The position numbers and the translations under genes were made by a program. Source: an uncultured Acidobacteriota bacterium (GTDB lineage Bacteria; Acidobacteriota; UBA6911; RPQK01; JAJDTT01). Taken from it: a DNA stretch of 64,000 nt. The stretch spans positions 62,001 through 126,000 of the forward strand of contig CATOST010000021.1 in assembly GCA_951812665.1 (NCBI GenBank), in the 5' to 3' direction. The notes below the pieces were generated by a model, which was not told the origin of the DNA, searched no databases, and saw nothing but the letters and a program-made list of their open reading frames with translations. Position 1 is the stretch's first letter. The number at the start of each line of letters is the position of its first letter. Of this stretch, positions 44,342 through 53,393 are shown piece after piece.

Positions 44342-47300
44342 CGTAAGAAGGCCTCCGCGTCAACTGCCCGGACCAAGTAGCCGGTACACGTGTACCAAAG
44401 CTCACGACGCTCGACATCGGTCGATTCCCGATCGGCCGGCGGGCGCTGGTTCCAAGAGAAGAAACCTTGGCCGTTCAACCAGCGAGAGCCGTCCGCGGGA
44501 TTGGTGACGACGAGCAGATCCTCGATCTTCGGCAAATCACTAGTGTTCAGGACCCAATCGCGAGGCCTGCCCGGGTCTCCCCAAGAATCGTACCGTGCCG
44601 ATCCCCACCACGAGATCGAGTGGCCATCCCAGGAGGTTCCGCCTGGTAGCGATCTCAATGCGCACGAAGGGTCAATGTCTCGAAACCGGGACTGCCAAGT
44701 TCCTTCATATACCCTATCGCCCTCTTCACCTCGAAAACGCTCTCGGTATTGGTAGTGATCGGAAACGAGCGCCATGATCTCGTGGTACGCGACCCACTGG
44801 TATTTCTTACCGATCCGCTCGGCCTTCGATGCTGAGCGTCCGTGGTGTCCAATAGAGAACCGGTCGAAGTGCCCGAAACGTTTGGTCGTCCATCCCAGAT
44901 CGAACACCCGCCAGAGGACGTACCGCTGGATCTCGCGGAGTTCGAACCGAGGCGGGCGCCGTGACTCATAGTCGTCTTCGTGAGCGGACCAGATCTTGGC
45001 TAGTCGCTGCGCATACTCGTCAGAGAGGATCGCCTCCAGGGCGACGACCGCCTGCTTTCGTTTCTCTTCCAACGCCCTAACCTCGGGAGGGTACGCCTTC
45101 TCCAACTCCTGCGTAAGGGCTTCCGAATCCGAAAGATCAAGGTTCTCCGAAGTGCCGTCCTTCTGGCGCTGTGCGAACCAGTCAGCAGAGAATGACTCCA
45201 ATTCCGCCGCATACGCCTTATCCGCGGCCTCGAACTCTTCCCAGGTCGCACGCTCACCGGCCGAGAATTCGCCAACCAGGGCGCGCAAGAGATCTTCGCG
45301 CCGAGGAGGCGGCTTCCACTGTGCGTCCTCTAATTTCAGTGACAGCCAATCGATAGACGACGAGTTGGTGCCGATCACATAGCATGCGAAGTCGTCATCC
45401 AGGACCGAGTATCCGATTCGGTTCCGCGCCCACTCAAGCTCACCACTGTCATAGGATCCCTTGGACCAATCGGGCAGCAGCGTCTTGATGTCCTCCTCGG
45501 TCGGGATTGTGGGCCACGTGCTCTTGTAGCGTGGGCGAACGCGATCCGGGACCACTTCGATCTTCGACCCGAGGAATAGCGCACGCTCGCAAACGCCGCG
45601 CGCATAGTCCCGGAGGAGGATATGCGGAGGAGGACTCCCCGAAGCGAAGACCCTCTCGTACACGCAAGTTGCCAGAGCACCGACTGCAACAGGATCGTGA
45701 CAGCGCATCGCGACCCCGTACGCGACAGCGTAGACGCGTTCGGCCACGTACGGATCGTCAGCATCACCGAACCGCTTAACAAGCCGGACGACAGCCGCCA
45801 AACGACATGTTAGAAGGCTTATGAGCGCCATCGTCGCGCGGTCACGCAGATACCGATTCGAGGTGGTGAACATCCACGAGAGCGCAACGGCGCAAAGGTC
45901 AACGGCCTCGTCGTCGATTGATACGCCCGGGTCCAACGAGGAGGCCCAATCCACAAGCCTGTCAACGGTGCCCTGGGTAGCATACGTATGGTGGAGATAA
46001 ACGCTCCACCAGGCATCCCGATCCGGCATCGCCTCCTTTTGAAGCCGCCCATCGAGAAACCACGCATTGAGCGGGTGTCCGGGCAACGTGGCCACGGTCA
46101 GCAGTACATCGAAGGTGTCGCGCAGATCTTGTTCGCTTCGGCACAGCCTATTAAGCGCTACGTGTGTTTCCTGCGAGAAAGCCGCATACGGGCGCCAGAC
46201 GAGACTCTGCCGGAACGCGTCCCCAAGTCCCCATCGATCAGCACATGTTGGCGCGACGGAGATAAGTTCCTGTCCGGTCTTCTCGGGAATCTGGATGCAT
46301 AGCGCTTCAAGTAGACCGGGCGAAATGTAGTGCTTGTCATCGCAGATGAACGCTAGGCCTCCCTCCGGCTCAAATGCAGAGGCGGGGTCGTTCACGTCGA
46401 GGTATCTGCTCAGCAAGCTCTTGGCTACGAGGTGGTCAGCGAAGCGCTGGTAACCAATGAAGACTATGTCTTCGCGATTCGCATCCTGCAACCGCACCGC
46501 TTCCTCCACGAGGACACCTTCTACGACCAGTCCCCGGTAGAGAGATCGCCCGTAGTCGCGCCCGGGAAGAAAGCGGTTGACGACTTCTCGTGCTTTCGTC
46601 AGCGTAAGCCAAGGCTCGCCGGAGTCAGCGATTGCCTCCGCAACAGCTTCCACGGCCCGTCGTACAAGTAGAGTCCGGGAATCGAAATCAAGAGTCGACG
46701 CCAGCCGGTTGTTGACTCCACTGAGATACAAGTCGAACACGGCTGTGATGCCGTGAAAGCCGCGAGGAAGACGCCGCTCGCCTTTCATATTGAGACCTAG
46801 GCACAACGTCTTGAGAAACAGAGGGTTCTGGAACTCCGGCGCAAGAAGCGGCGTCGATGGAAGCTCCAAACCGTAGTGAAGGAAGAACGATCTCGTGGCG
46901 TCGTACTCAAGCCCCGTAAATCCTGAGTGCGTCACGACGGCGGCACGAGAGCGTACGTCCTCGGGAAGGACTAGCTCTTCGTAGGACGAACGGACTGAGA
47001 GCACCACGCCAATCCATGGCGAGCGCTCCAAGTGCATCAGAAAGGCGGCGAGATGGCTTGGCCAAATGTTCCGACCAGTACCCTCATTAATCGCGTCTAT
47101 CATCACCAGGGCTCGTGAGCCCGAGGCCAGCGCCGCGGCTTCGAGCGCACCGACGAACTCTTCTGCTGACAGACTGGACAGGTCCAATTGCTGCAGCGCT
47201 TGGGACCAAGGCGCCTCATTGCTCACAAAGCGTTGGCCCATAAGCAACACCGTCGGTTGGGCCGCAGAGATGCGCTGGCGGGCAAGATCACATAGCAAAT

Positions 47301-48396
47301 GAGTCTTACCAGTGCCAGCTACGCCTCGTAGTACCATCAAGGGGCTGGCCGCGATCACATCCGCATGCACGAACGACTCCCGTGTCTCTTTGAGTTCGAA
47401 GATCAGGTGTAGGAGTTGAATCCTGCGATCTCGGACCAGGTTACTCCTGTAGGAAGACCGACGTGCCTTCGTGTCCTTCGATTCTGCCTCTGCTTCGGCC
47501 TCCAATTTTCGTTCTCGTTCGCCCAGGAGTAGCGAAAGCTCTTCGGCTGCTTCTTCTGCAGCGCGGATTCGCTCCGAGATGGCTTTGAACGGCAACGGTC
47601 CCGTTGCCTGCGCATCGATGTCGCCTATCGCGGCGAGAACCGCCTGAATCTTCGACGACACGGCTGCCAACGCAGCATCAACAGGCGGGTCGGAAGCGCC
47701 CCGCGGATACTCGACTGATCTCAATTTCCTGCGGATTTTTCGGGCACGAGCCTTCTCCCGGTCGAAGAAGCGATCTGTGCGGCCGAACGCTTCGAACTCC
47801 CACGCGATGGGCAGGTCAACGTGGACCTCGGGGGTATAACGTGGTCCTGCGGTCCGCAATGCTTCGTCGAGCCTTGCCGTAAACCACGCGGCATCGAAGC
47901 TTCGAACATCGAACCAAAATCGGACACGGTCAATATTTTCCGGTCGGGCCAAACGTTCGATCAGCTCATGGCTGCCCCAATAGACGAACTCAACCTTCAT
48001 TCCGCGCTCGGATGCCCAGCCGCACCACTTCGTGACGTGGTCATCCCATCGCTCTTTCGCCGACTTCCGTCCCTCAGTCCGGGCATCTGCGCGATCTAGC
48101 GGCACGCAGATGAAGTAGCGCACGAGCTTTGGATGTTTCTTGAGTGCCGTCCTGATGCTTCTGTCGATCTGCAACCACTGCGAGGCCTCGAGTTTGTCGA
48201 AGTACTTGGCCTGCCAGCCCCACTCGGTGCCGTCACTCAGGACTGCATAGCACTCAACTCCAGCGTCCGGAGTCCCTTTTCGCACAAACGTAGATCCAGA
48301 GGGCGGTTCCGCCCGGGCAAGCTGAGCGCACAGCTCTTCGAAGCCCTTGTCCCGTCCGCCCTTCAGGGGCCTGATACGGTTCCAGTCAAGTGTCAT
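44272..48396 (-). CDS. Avs2-like PD-(D/E)xK nuclease + STAND NTPase antiphage protein (frameshifted near the end)
   Basis: The 1374 visible residues have an N-terminal PD-(D/E)xK nuclease: GTPDAGVECY (D44, E48) and WGWQAKYF (Q62, K64). An Arg/Glu-rich linker follows, with coiled-coil character at about 270-310. The STAND ATPase has Walker A GVAGTGKT (358-365) and Walker B LVMIDAINEG (about 430-439). The large helical C-terminal half would be the ligand sensor. Size, order and nuclease motifs resemble Avs2-type proteins, which detect phage proteins and activate a nuclease; the exact Avs class is my judgement from memory. The last about 20 residues are out of frame because one base appears to be missing near 44340. 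Confidence 0.75.
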   Translation of the reverse strand: MTLDWNRIRPLKGGRDKGFEELCAQLARAEPPSGSTFVRKGTPDAGVECYAVLSDGTEWGWQAKYFDKLEASQWLQIDRSIRTALKKHPKLVRYFICVPLDRADARTEGRKSAKERWDDHVTKWCGWASERGMKVEFVYWGSHELIERLARPENIDRVRFWFDVRSFDAAWFTARLDEALRTAGPRYTPEVHVDLPIAWEFEAFGRTDRFFDREKARARKIRRKLRSVEYPRGASDPPVDAALAAVSSKIQAVLAAIGDIDAQATGPLPFKAISERIRAAEEAAEELSLLLGERERKLEAEAEAESKDTKARRSSYRSNLVRDRRIQLLHLIFELKETRESFVHADVIAASPLMVLRGVAGTGKTHLLCDLARQRISAAQPTVLLMGQRFVSNEAPWSQALQQLDLSSLSAEEFVGALEAAALASGSRALVMIDAINEGTGRNIWPSHLAAFLMHLERSPWIGVVLSVRSSYEELVLPEDVRSRAAVVTHSGFTGLEYDATRSFFLHYGLELPSTPLLAPEFQNPLFLKTLCLGLNMKGERRLPRGFHGITAVFDLYLSGVNNRLASTLDFDSRTLLVRRAVEAVAEAIADSGEPWLTLTKAREVVNRFLPGRDYGRSLYRGLVVEGVLVEEAVRLQDANREDIVFIGYQRFADHLVAKSLLSRYLDVNDPASAFEPEGGLAFICDDKHYISPGLLEALCIQIPEKTGQELISVAPTCADRWGLGDAFRQSLVWRPYAAFSQETHVALNRLCRSEQDLRDTFDVLLTVATLPGHPLNAWFLDGRLQKEAMPDRDAWWSVYLHHTYATQGTVDRLVDWASSLDPGVSIDDEAVDLCAVALSWMFTTSNRYLRDRATMALISLLTCRLAAVVRLVKRFGDADDPYVAERVYAVAYGVAMRCHDPVAVGALATCVYERVFASGSPPPHILLRDYARGVCERALFLGSKIEVVPDRVRPRYKSTWPTIPTEEDIKTLLPDWSKGSYDSGELEWARNRIGYSVLDDDFACYVIGTNSSSIDWLSLKLEDAQWKPPPRREDLLRALVGEFSAGERATWEEFEAADKAYAAELESFSADWFAQRQKDGTSENLDLSDSEALTQELEKAYPPEVRALEEKRKQAVVALEAILSDEYAQRLAKIWSAHEDDYESRRPPRFELREIQRYVLWRVFDLGWTTKRFGHFDRFSIGHHGRSASKAERIGKKYQWVAYHEIMALVSDHYQYRERFRGEEGDRVYEGTWQSRFRDIDPSCALRSLPGGTSWDGHSISWWGSARYDSWGDPGRPRDWVLNTSDLPKIEDLLVVTNPADGSRWLNGQGFFSWNQRPPADRESTDVERRELWYTCTGYLVRAVDAEAFLRWARGSTFRVGGCRRRVTSTECS

Positions 48397-48569
48397 TCAG
48401 CTCATACCTCAGTGGTCCGAAACGAACCTCCTATCGATGCAACATTTGTCCGTGTGGAGCTTCGGTGCACGACGCAGGTGTGGTCCCATCCCTTTAACTG
48501 GACCACTCTGTTGCGAGTGTCCCGAGTTGGTTGTGAGGAGTCAATCCCCGGTTGTGTTCTGTCGTCAAT

Positions 48570-48587
48570 TGTCAATGGCCATTGACA
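48570..48587. promoter_or_regulatory. perfect 18-bp palindrome
   Basis: TGTCAATGG-CCATTGACA is perfectly symmetric and is framed by a second inverted pair, TGTCGT on the left and ACGACA on the right. It lies about 175 bases upstream of the Avs2-like start (-) and 160 before the Phd relic (+). It could be an operator, but no cognate regulator is identified. Confidence 0.4.
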
Positions 48588-48745
48588 CCAGTCAACGACA
48601 GAGAGACCCGGATGGGCACCGCGCTGCCCTGATCCGCCCCACGACACCAAGTCCAGAAGATGTCGCAGGGGGCTCCGCGTAGGTGTAATCTGGCTTGCGA
48701 CTGTCGGCCAAATTGGCCAAGAATTAAGCCACCGATCGGGGAATC

Positions 48746-48823
48746 ATGCAGACGTTGAGCGCGAAAGACGCAAAGTATGGCTTCGGTCGACTCATCGGCC
48801 TCGCCCGCGCCGCGCCGATGTAG
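48746..48823 (+). pseudogene. N-terminal relic of a Phd/YefM-type antitoxin
   Basis: The 25-codon frame MQTLSAKDAKYGFGRLIGLA plus RAAPM matches the start of Phd/YefM antitoxins (SAKDAKNRFGELLDAAR type) and then hits a stop. A symmetric GGCCAAATTGGCC at 48706-48718 upstream may be its former operator. No toxin follows. The frame runs straight into the HsdS relic. Confidence 0.6.
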
Positions 48824-48852
48824 CCTACGTTGGAGGCGACGTTCACGCTCGA

Positions 48853-49359
48853 ATGGCGGGTACTGCTGTACGAGCAAGAGATCTGCTTTTGAATATCACA
48901 GGTGGCTCCATGGGTCGGTGCTGTCGCGTGCCCGATGGTTTTGCCGAGGCCAATGTCAGCCAGCACGTTGCCATAATCCGTCCGGCGGTCTCTGAAATGG
49001 CTGACTACTTTCATATGCTCGTGCTGTCACCCTACTTCGAGGCGTTCATCTTCCGTGGGCAAACCGGCGCAGGACGTGGTGGCCTTCCGAAGAACAGAAT
49101 GGATCGGATAGCTGTCGCCGTTCCGCCCCTCGTCAAGCAGCACCGCATCGTCGCGAAGGTCAATGGACTCATGGCCCTCTGCGATCGTATGGCGACCGGT
49201 CTCGCTGCCGCAGATGGCACCCGTACTCGTCTTCTCGATTCCCTTCTACATGACGCGCTGGCATCCGCCGCGTACGAAGCCGCGACGACCACGAGGCCTG
49301 AAGCACGAAATACTTGGCCCGAGAGGGCAAGGGGCGGAGGTGTCCCATCGAGGAGCTAG
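48853..49359 (+). pseudogene. hsdS: C-terminal relic of a type I restriction specificity subunit (HsdS)
   Basis: The 168-residue frame carries the end of the second target-recognition domain and the distal conserved helix of HsdS: RARDLLLNITGGSMGRC, ANVSQHVAIIRP, GRGGLPKNRMDRIAVAVPPL and KQHRIVAKVNGLMALCDRM. Homologues have 400 or more residues, so two-thirds are missing. There is no HsdM or HsdR gene in the window. The junction with the Phd relic just upstream shows a deletion brought the two together. Confidence 0.75.
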
Positions 49360-49417
49360 AATACCGGAACACTTGCCACGTCCGGTCCGGTCGGGATGGT
49401 ATTGCGAGGATAAGGCC

Positions 49418-50566
49418 ATGATCCGCGTTCCGGTGCCCCCCGAGATGCTTCGCTGGGCCTGCGAACGTGCCGGTTATGACGTGGCGCACCTTGCGGAGCG
49501 CATGCCACAGCTCCGGGCCTGGGTCCGACGCGAGAGACAACCGACGCTGAAGCAGCTAGAGAAACTGGCCAAAGTTACGCACACGCCCCTCGGCTACCTG
49601 TTACTCCCTGAGCCGCCGGAGGAACGCCTTCCGGTCCCGGACTATCGCACTGTGGCCGGTGCTATACGAGACAGGCCGAGCCCCGACCTGCTGGACACGC
49701 TTTACACCATGAAACGGCGGCAGGAGTGGTTGCGGAAGTCACTGGTCGATAACGACGCGGAACCATTGGCGTTCGTTGGAAGCGCTCGTCTTGCCGATGA
49801 TCCGGACGCTGTGGGGCAGGAGATGCGACGGGCGCTCGGCCTCGATCTTGGATGGGCTGCGGGAGTCCGCACCTGGCAAGATGCCGTGAGCGAGTTGCGT
49901 CGGTCGATTGAGCAACTCGGCGTGATGGCGGTGATCAACGGTGTGGTGGGGAACAACACGCATCGCCGGCTGAGCGTTCAAGAGTTTCGCGGCTTCGCGC
50001 TCACCGATCCCTACGCGCCGCTGATCTTCGTGAACGGTGCGGATGCGAAGTCGGCGCAGATGTTCACGCTCGCTCACGAACTGGCTCATATCTGGCTTGG
50101 CACGGAAGGGCTCTCCGGCTTCGAGTCTCTACTTCCGGGTGGTACGGACGTGGAGGACTGGTGCAATGTGGCGGCGGGCGAGTTCCTCGCACCGGAACGG
50201 GAACTCAGAGCGCGTTGGGGGCAAGTCAGACGGGAGGCGAGTCCCTTCCAAGAGCTCGCCCGAACGTTCAAGGTGAGCCCTGTAGTTGCCGCACGCCGAA
50301 CCTTCGACCTGAAACTCGTCGACCGCAACACCTTCTTCGATTTCTACAAGCTCTACGTCAATCGAGAACACAAGGCCGGCACGAAGTCGAGTGGGGGCGA
50401 TTTCTACAACAACCAGAACACTCGTGTCGGCGAGTTCTTTGGGACCCAGGTGCTGCGCGCAGCGATGGAGGGCCGTATCGGTTTCAAGGAAGCCTATGAC
50501 CTGACAGGGCTGCGTGGGGGAACTTTTCAGAAATACGCCAAGCGGCTGGGCGTGGATCTCCCATGA
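49418..50566 (+). CDS. COG2856-type HTH + ImmA/IrrE metallopeptidase (antitoxin-like)
   Basis: The ATG at 49418 with GAGGA ahead gives 382 residues; the longer frame from 49163 overlaps the HsdS relic and is unlikely. The N-terminal 70 residues form an XRE-like helix-turn-helix (LAERMPQLRAWVRRERQPTL). The ImmA/IrrE zinc peptidase domain has HELAH at 220-224 (FTLAHELAHIWLG) and a downstream Glu in NVAAGEFLAP as third ligand. It overlaps the DUF4411 gene by 4 bases (ATGA), a pairing described as a putative toxin-antitoxin module. It probably represses the operon and may act through proteolysis. Confidence 0.88.
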   Translation: MIRVPVPPEMLRWACERAGYDVAHLAERMPQLRAWVRRERQPTLKQLEKLAKVTHTPLGYLLLPEPPEERLPVPDYRTVAGAIRDRPSPDLLDTLYTMKRRQEWLRKSLVDNDAEPLAFVGSARLADDPDAVGQEMRRALGLDLGWAAGVRTWQDAVSELRRSIEQLGVMAVINGVVGNNTHRRLSVQEFRGFALTDPYAPLIFVNGADAKSAQMFTLAHELAHIWLGTEGLSGFESLLPGGTDVEDWCNVAAGEFLAPERELRARWGQVRREASPFQELARTFKVSPVVAARRTFDLKLVDRNTFFDFYKLYVNREHKAGTKSSGGDFYNNQNTRVGEFFGTQVLRAAMEGRIGFKEAYDLTGLRGGTFQKYAKRLGVDLP

Positions 50567-51087
50567 TGGCGGATCGGACCTATCTCGTGGATTCGGATGT
50601 CTTCATCACGGCAAAGAATCTGTATTACTCGTTCGACATCTGCCCCGGCTTCTGGAAGTGCTTGGTTCATCACCACCGGGAAGGCCGAGTCTTCAGCGTC
50701 GACAGGGTACGCAGCGAACTCCTCGCGGGTCACAGGAAGGAGGATCTCGTCCGGTGGGTGAGGGACGTAGTCCCGAAGGGGTTCTTTCTCCCCGTGGACA
50801 CCGACGTGGTGGTGCGTGCCTATATGGACATCATGATGTGGGTTCAACGCCATCCGAGGTATTTTGACCATGCGAAGGCGAAGTTCGCGACGGGCGCGGA
50901 CGGCTGGTTGGTCGCCTACGCACAGGTTCACGGCGCGACCGTCGTCACCAACGAGCAGAGTGCACCGGAATCCAGGAAGGAGATCAAGCTGCCCGATGTA
51001 TGCGATCAGTTCAAAGTGCGGCGCGACAACACGTTCGTCATGCTTCGGGCGCTGAACGTCCACTTCGATTGGGCGGGAAGACCGTAG
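50563..51087 (+). CDS. DUF4411 PIN-like protein (probable toxin)
   Basis: The 174-residue protein belongs to DUF4411, a PIN-fold family. Conserved acidic positions are visible in TYLVDSDVFITAKN, VRSELLAG, DGWLVAYAQVHGATVVTNEQ and LPDVCDQFKV. PIN domains usually cut RNA, so this is the likely toxin of the pair with the overlapping COG2856-type gene. It looks complete, making this one of the few intact modules of the island. Confidence 0.87.
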   Translation: MMADRTYLVDSDVFITAKNLYYSFDICPGFWKCLVHHHREGRVFSVDRVRSELLAGHRKEDLVRWVRDVVPKGFFLPVDTDVVVRAYMDIMMWVQRHPRYFDHAKAKFATGADGWLVAYAQVHGATVVTNEQSAPESRKEIKLPDVCDQFKVRRDNTFVMLRALNVHFDWAGRP

Positions 51088-51216
51088 ACTACCCTCAGCC
51101 TGCCGACGTGACTTTCAAGCGAGCAAAGCGAATTCGACCTGCGTCGTCGAAGAAGCAGAATCATCTGCCGATGAAGCCAGAGTAGCAAGGCTCCAGCCTA
51201 TCGAGAGTCTGTTGAG

Positions 51217-51693
51217 GTGCCGCGTAAGGAAAGACGTGCAGCAGTGTTTACGATGGTGGACTCCATGAAATTGCTCCGCCGCCTCCAGCGGCATAATGTT
51301 GCCATTCACAGTGTCTATACGGTTCAGCAGCAACTCTTTGGTTCCGGGACCGACAATGTTGAGTTGCTGAATCGATCCGGCAGCAACGTATTTGCCTATT
51401 TCCAAGTTCTTTCCAATCAGTACATTATCTCGAAACTGAGCGCAATGACCGATGACAAGTGTGTCTCGCGCCAAGCTACTCTGTCTACAAAGCGGTTGCG
51501 GTACATGCTATGTCGCATACCCGATAACCAGCACCTTCTGACATCAGAGTTCTTCGAGGAGTTCGATGACCTTGCAGGTGATTTAAAGGGGACAGTTTCC
51601 TCGATCCGGAAGTTTCGCCAGATGTCGGGGGCGTTCATGCGTCCCATCTTGCCCGTCACGGGTTTCATTTGTGGCCTTCCCGCCAGGGATTGA
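51217..51693 (+). pseudogene. truncated AbiU2-like HEPN protein
   Basis: Residues 12-110 resemble the AbiU2-type HEPN fold: HSVYTVQQQLFGSGTDNVEL, LNRSGSNVFAYFQVLSNQYI, ISKLSAMTDD and DLKGTVSSIRKFR. The match stops exactly where the catalytic RxxxxH of HEPN RNases would come (after SIRKFR). From about 51586 the DNA changes to TTAAAGGGGACAGTTTCC, an end sequence typical of short REP or IS debris. The protein is therefore probably inactive. The start is uncertain (GTG 51217 or ATG 51253). Confidence 0.5.
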
Positions 51694-51699
51694 TGGGAC

Positions 51700-52050
51700 G
51701 GGGGCGCCCCCCCAAGCGATGGCACGGTCAGTGCACGTCGAAGGGTCTCCTTTGTGCACATGCTCCCCGTTGTCCCATGTGCACTCCCCGATCGGCACGA
51801 AACCCCACTTTTCTGCGGTCAATATCAGGCTCCAGCCAACCGGTTTGGGTGAATGTCCGTCGTCCCACCAAACAGAGCAGTCTGACCGCCGGTGATCGAC
51901 TCTCGCCAGCCAGTTAGCATGCCCAGTCGTCCATGAGTTGCCCCCGCCGCGTCATCGAACTGGGGAACTTGAACGCCTATGTCGATTCTCTGGAGCCGTA
52001 GTACGATTCGCCCCACGGCGAAGAACCCGGATCCAGAAAGGAGGAGATGC
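51700..52050. other. 350-base stretch without a convincing gene
   Basis: Short frames exist on both strands, but none has family-like content or a ribosome site. The tract follows the HEPN relic and runs to the integrase gene. A good ribosome site (AAAGGAGGAG, about 52037-52046) at its end belongs to the integrase. Confidence 0.5.
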
Positions 52051-53245
52051 ATGGGCATCTATAAGGTGAAGGATCGCCAGGGGAGGAGACGATACGTCGT
52101 CAGCAAGTACTGGCCGAACGGATCCGGTCGGCTCAGAAGGTACGCCCCCAACTACCGAAGCGCACAGGCGCTTCAGACTCGAGTGGAGTCCAGCATCCTG
52201 GACGGCGCCTGGAAACAGTTCAAGGAGGAACTCGCCGGAGGAAACCGCACGATCTGGACGGTCCGGAGTTTCTACGAGCGATTTTTCGAGGAGTACTGCA
52301 AACCTCGTCTGCGATCGTTGCGCCGCTACACGCTCTCATTCAAGAGCCTCAACGCCATGCTGGGGAACATTCCCCTGAAGGAATTCCAGCGCAAGGACCT
52401 CCACCGCTACGTCGCGAGCCGGAAGGGGCAGGTCCAGCCGGCCACGGTGAACCGCGACATTGCGGCCCTCAGCAAGCTGTTTTCCTATGCGCTGGAGTGC
52501 GGGGAAATCGACGCGCATCCGCTGGTTCGATTCCCCAAACTGAAGGAGCCCAAGAAGGTCTTCCGGCCTCTGGCGGTCCAACAGCTCCGCGACCTGGTCG
52601 AGGCGGTGGACAATCCGTACATGCAGGCCATGATTGCGGTGATCGGCGAGACGGGGATTCGAAAAGGCGAAGCATTGTCGCTCACCTGGAGCCGGGTGGA
52701 TTTGGGCCGCCGGATGCTATGGGTGGAGTTCACCAAGGACGACGAGCCGAGAGAGATTCCGCTCTCGAAGTACGCGGCCCGATACTTGGCGGGGTGGTTC
52801 GCTACCTGAACACTCCATACGTGTTCGTCAACAGCCGGACCGGGACAAGATGGGTGAATCCCGACAAGTCTCTACCAGTCCGTGGTGAAAGTCCCGCGAG
52901 CACGGAGACCGGTCCTGCGCCCGCCGGACCAGGCGCTTCGGAGGCATACCGGGAGTATGTGAGCCGATAGCGACGCAGTCCGCGCACGATGCAGGGACGG
53001 TCGAATGCCATGACGACTTTTACCACGGGCTGCTACATCGTGCTGCCGAACGGGTCGGGTTGAAAGTCGGATTTCATGATCTGAGGCGATTCCGGTGCAG
53101 CCATTGGCTGATGCAGGGGGTGGACGTGAGGACGGTGCAGAAGCTGATGGGACACTCGGCGATCAGCACGACGATGCGCTACGCAGGGTACTTCAGTTCG
53201 CATGCGCTTGCAAGCATTCGGAGGGTTATGTTGAGTGCCACATAA
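52051..53245 (+). pseudogene. tyrosine integrase broken by a frameshift and MITE copy B
   Basis: From ATG 52051 (AAAGGAGGAG ahead) the frame encodes a SAM-like arm (LRSLRRYTLSFKSLNAMLGN) and the box I Arg (GIRKGEALSLTW), then ends early at 52809. One base of slippage near 52790 restores VRYLNTPYVFVNSRTGTRWV. MITE copy B then interrupts at DKSL. Removing the MITE plus one CTAC copy restores HRAAERVGLKVGFHDLRRF, the LMGH block and the catalytic Tyr (TTMRYAGYF), ending at 53245. All catalytic residues are present, so two late events killed the gene. It probably once mobilised the island. Confidence 0.88.
52876..53032 (+). repeat. MITE copy B (157 bp) inside the integrase gene
   Basis: The ends are CAGTCCGTGGTGAAAGTC and GACTTTTACCACGGGCTG, with target duplication CTAC at 52872-52875 and 53033-53036. 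The centre keeps the CATAC-cggga-GTATG hairpin. Its IS110 target half differs (GTATGCCTCC rather than GTATGCTCCCTC), so it should be a poor site for the IS110 element at 328. Confidence 0.9.
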
Positions 53246-53250
53246 CACGT

Positions 53251-53334
53251 CATATGTTGCGGTCCGGATTATGTGGCGGACAGTCCATATCATCCTGCTG
53301 CACATGAGAACACGCCGTATCTCAGCAACATAAT
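53251..53334 (+). repeat. left terminal inverted repeat of the RIT element
   Basis: The repeat starts CATATGTTGCGGTCCGG and ends AGCAACATAAT. It matches the reverse complement of 56574-56657 except for A instead of G at position 37. Confidence 0.9.
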
Positions 53335-53393
53335 TATCTGACTGGAAGTCGTTCGACCATAATCATGCCTTCACCCCACAAGGAGGCACGATC

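Noticed and set aside
49163..49417. 85-residue N-terminal extension of the ImmA/IrrE protein
   Set aside because: It overlaps the HsdS relic in another frame, and the ATG at 49418 has a good ribosome site and starts right before the HTH.
51669..51917. 82-codon frame with several Cys and His residues as a zinc-finger gene
   Set aside because: No ribosome site, overlapping frames on both strands of similar length, and composition fits repeat debris.
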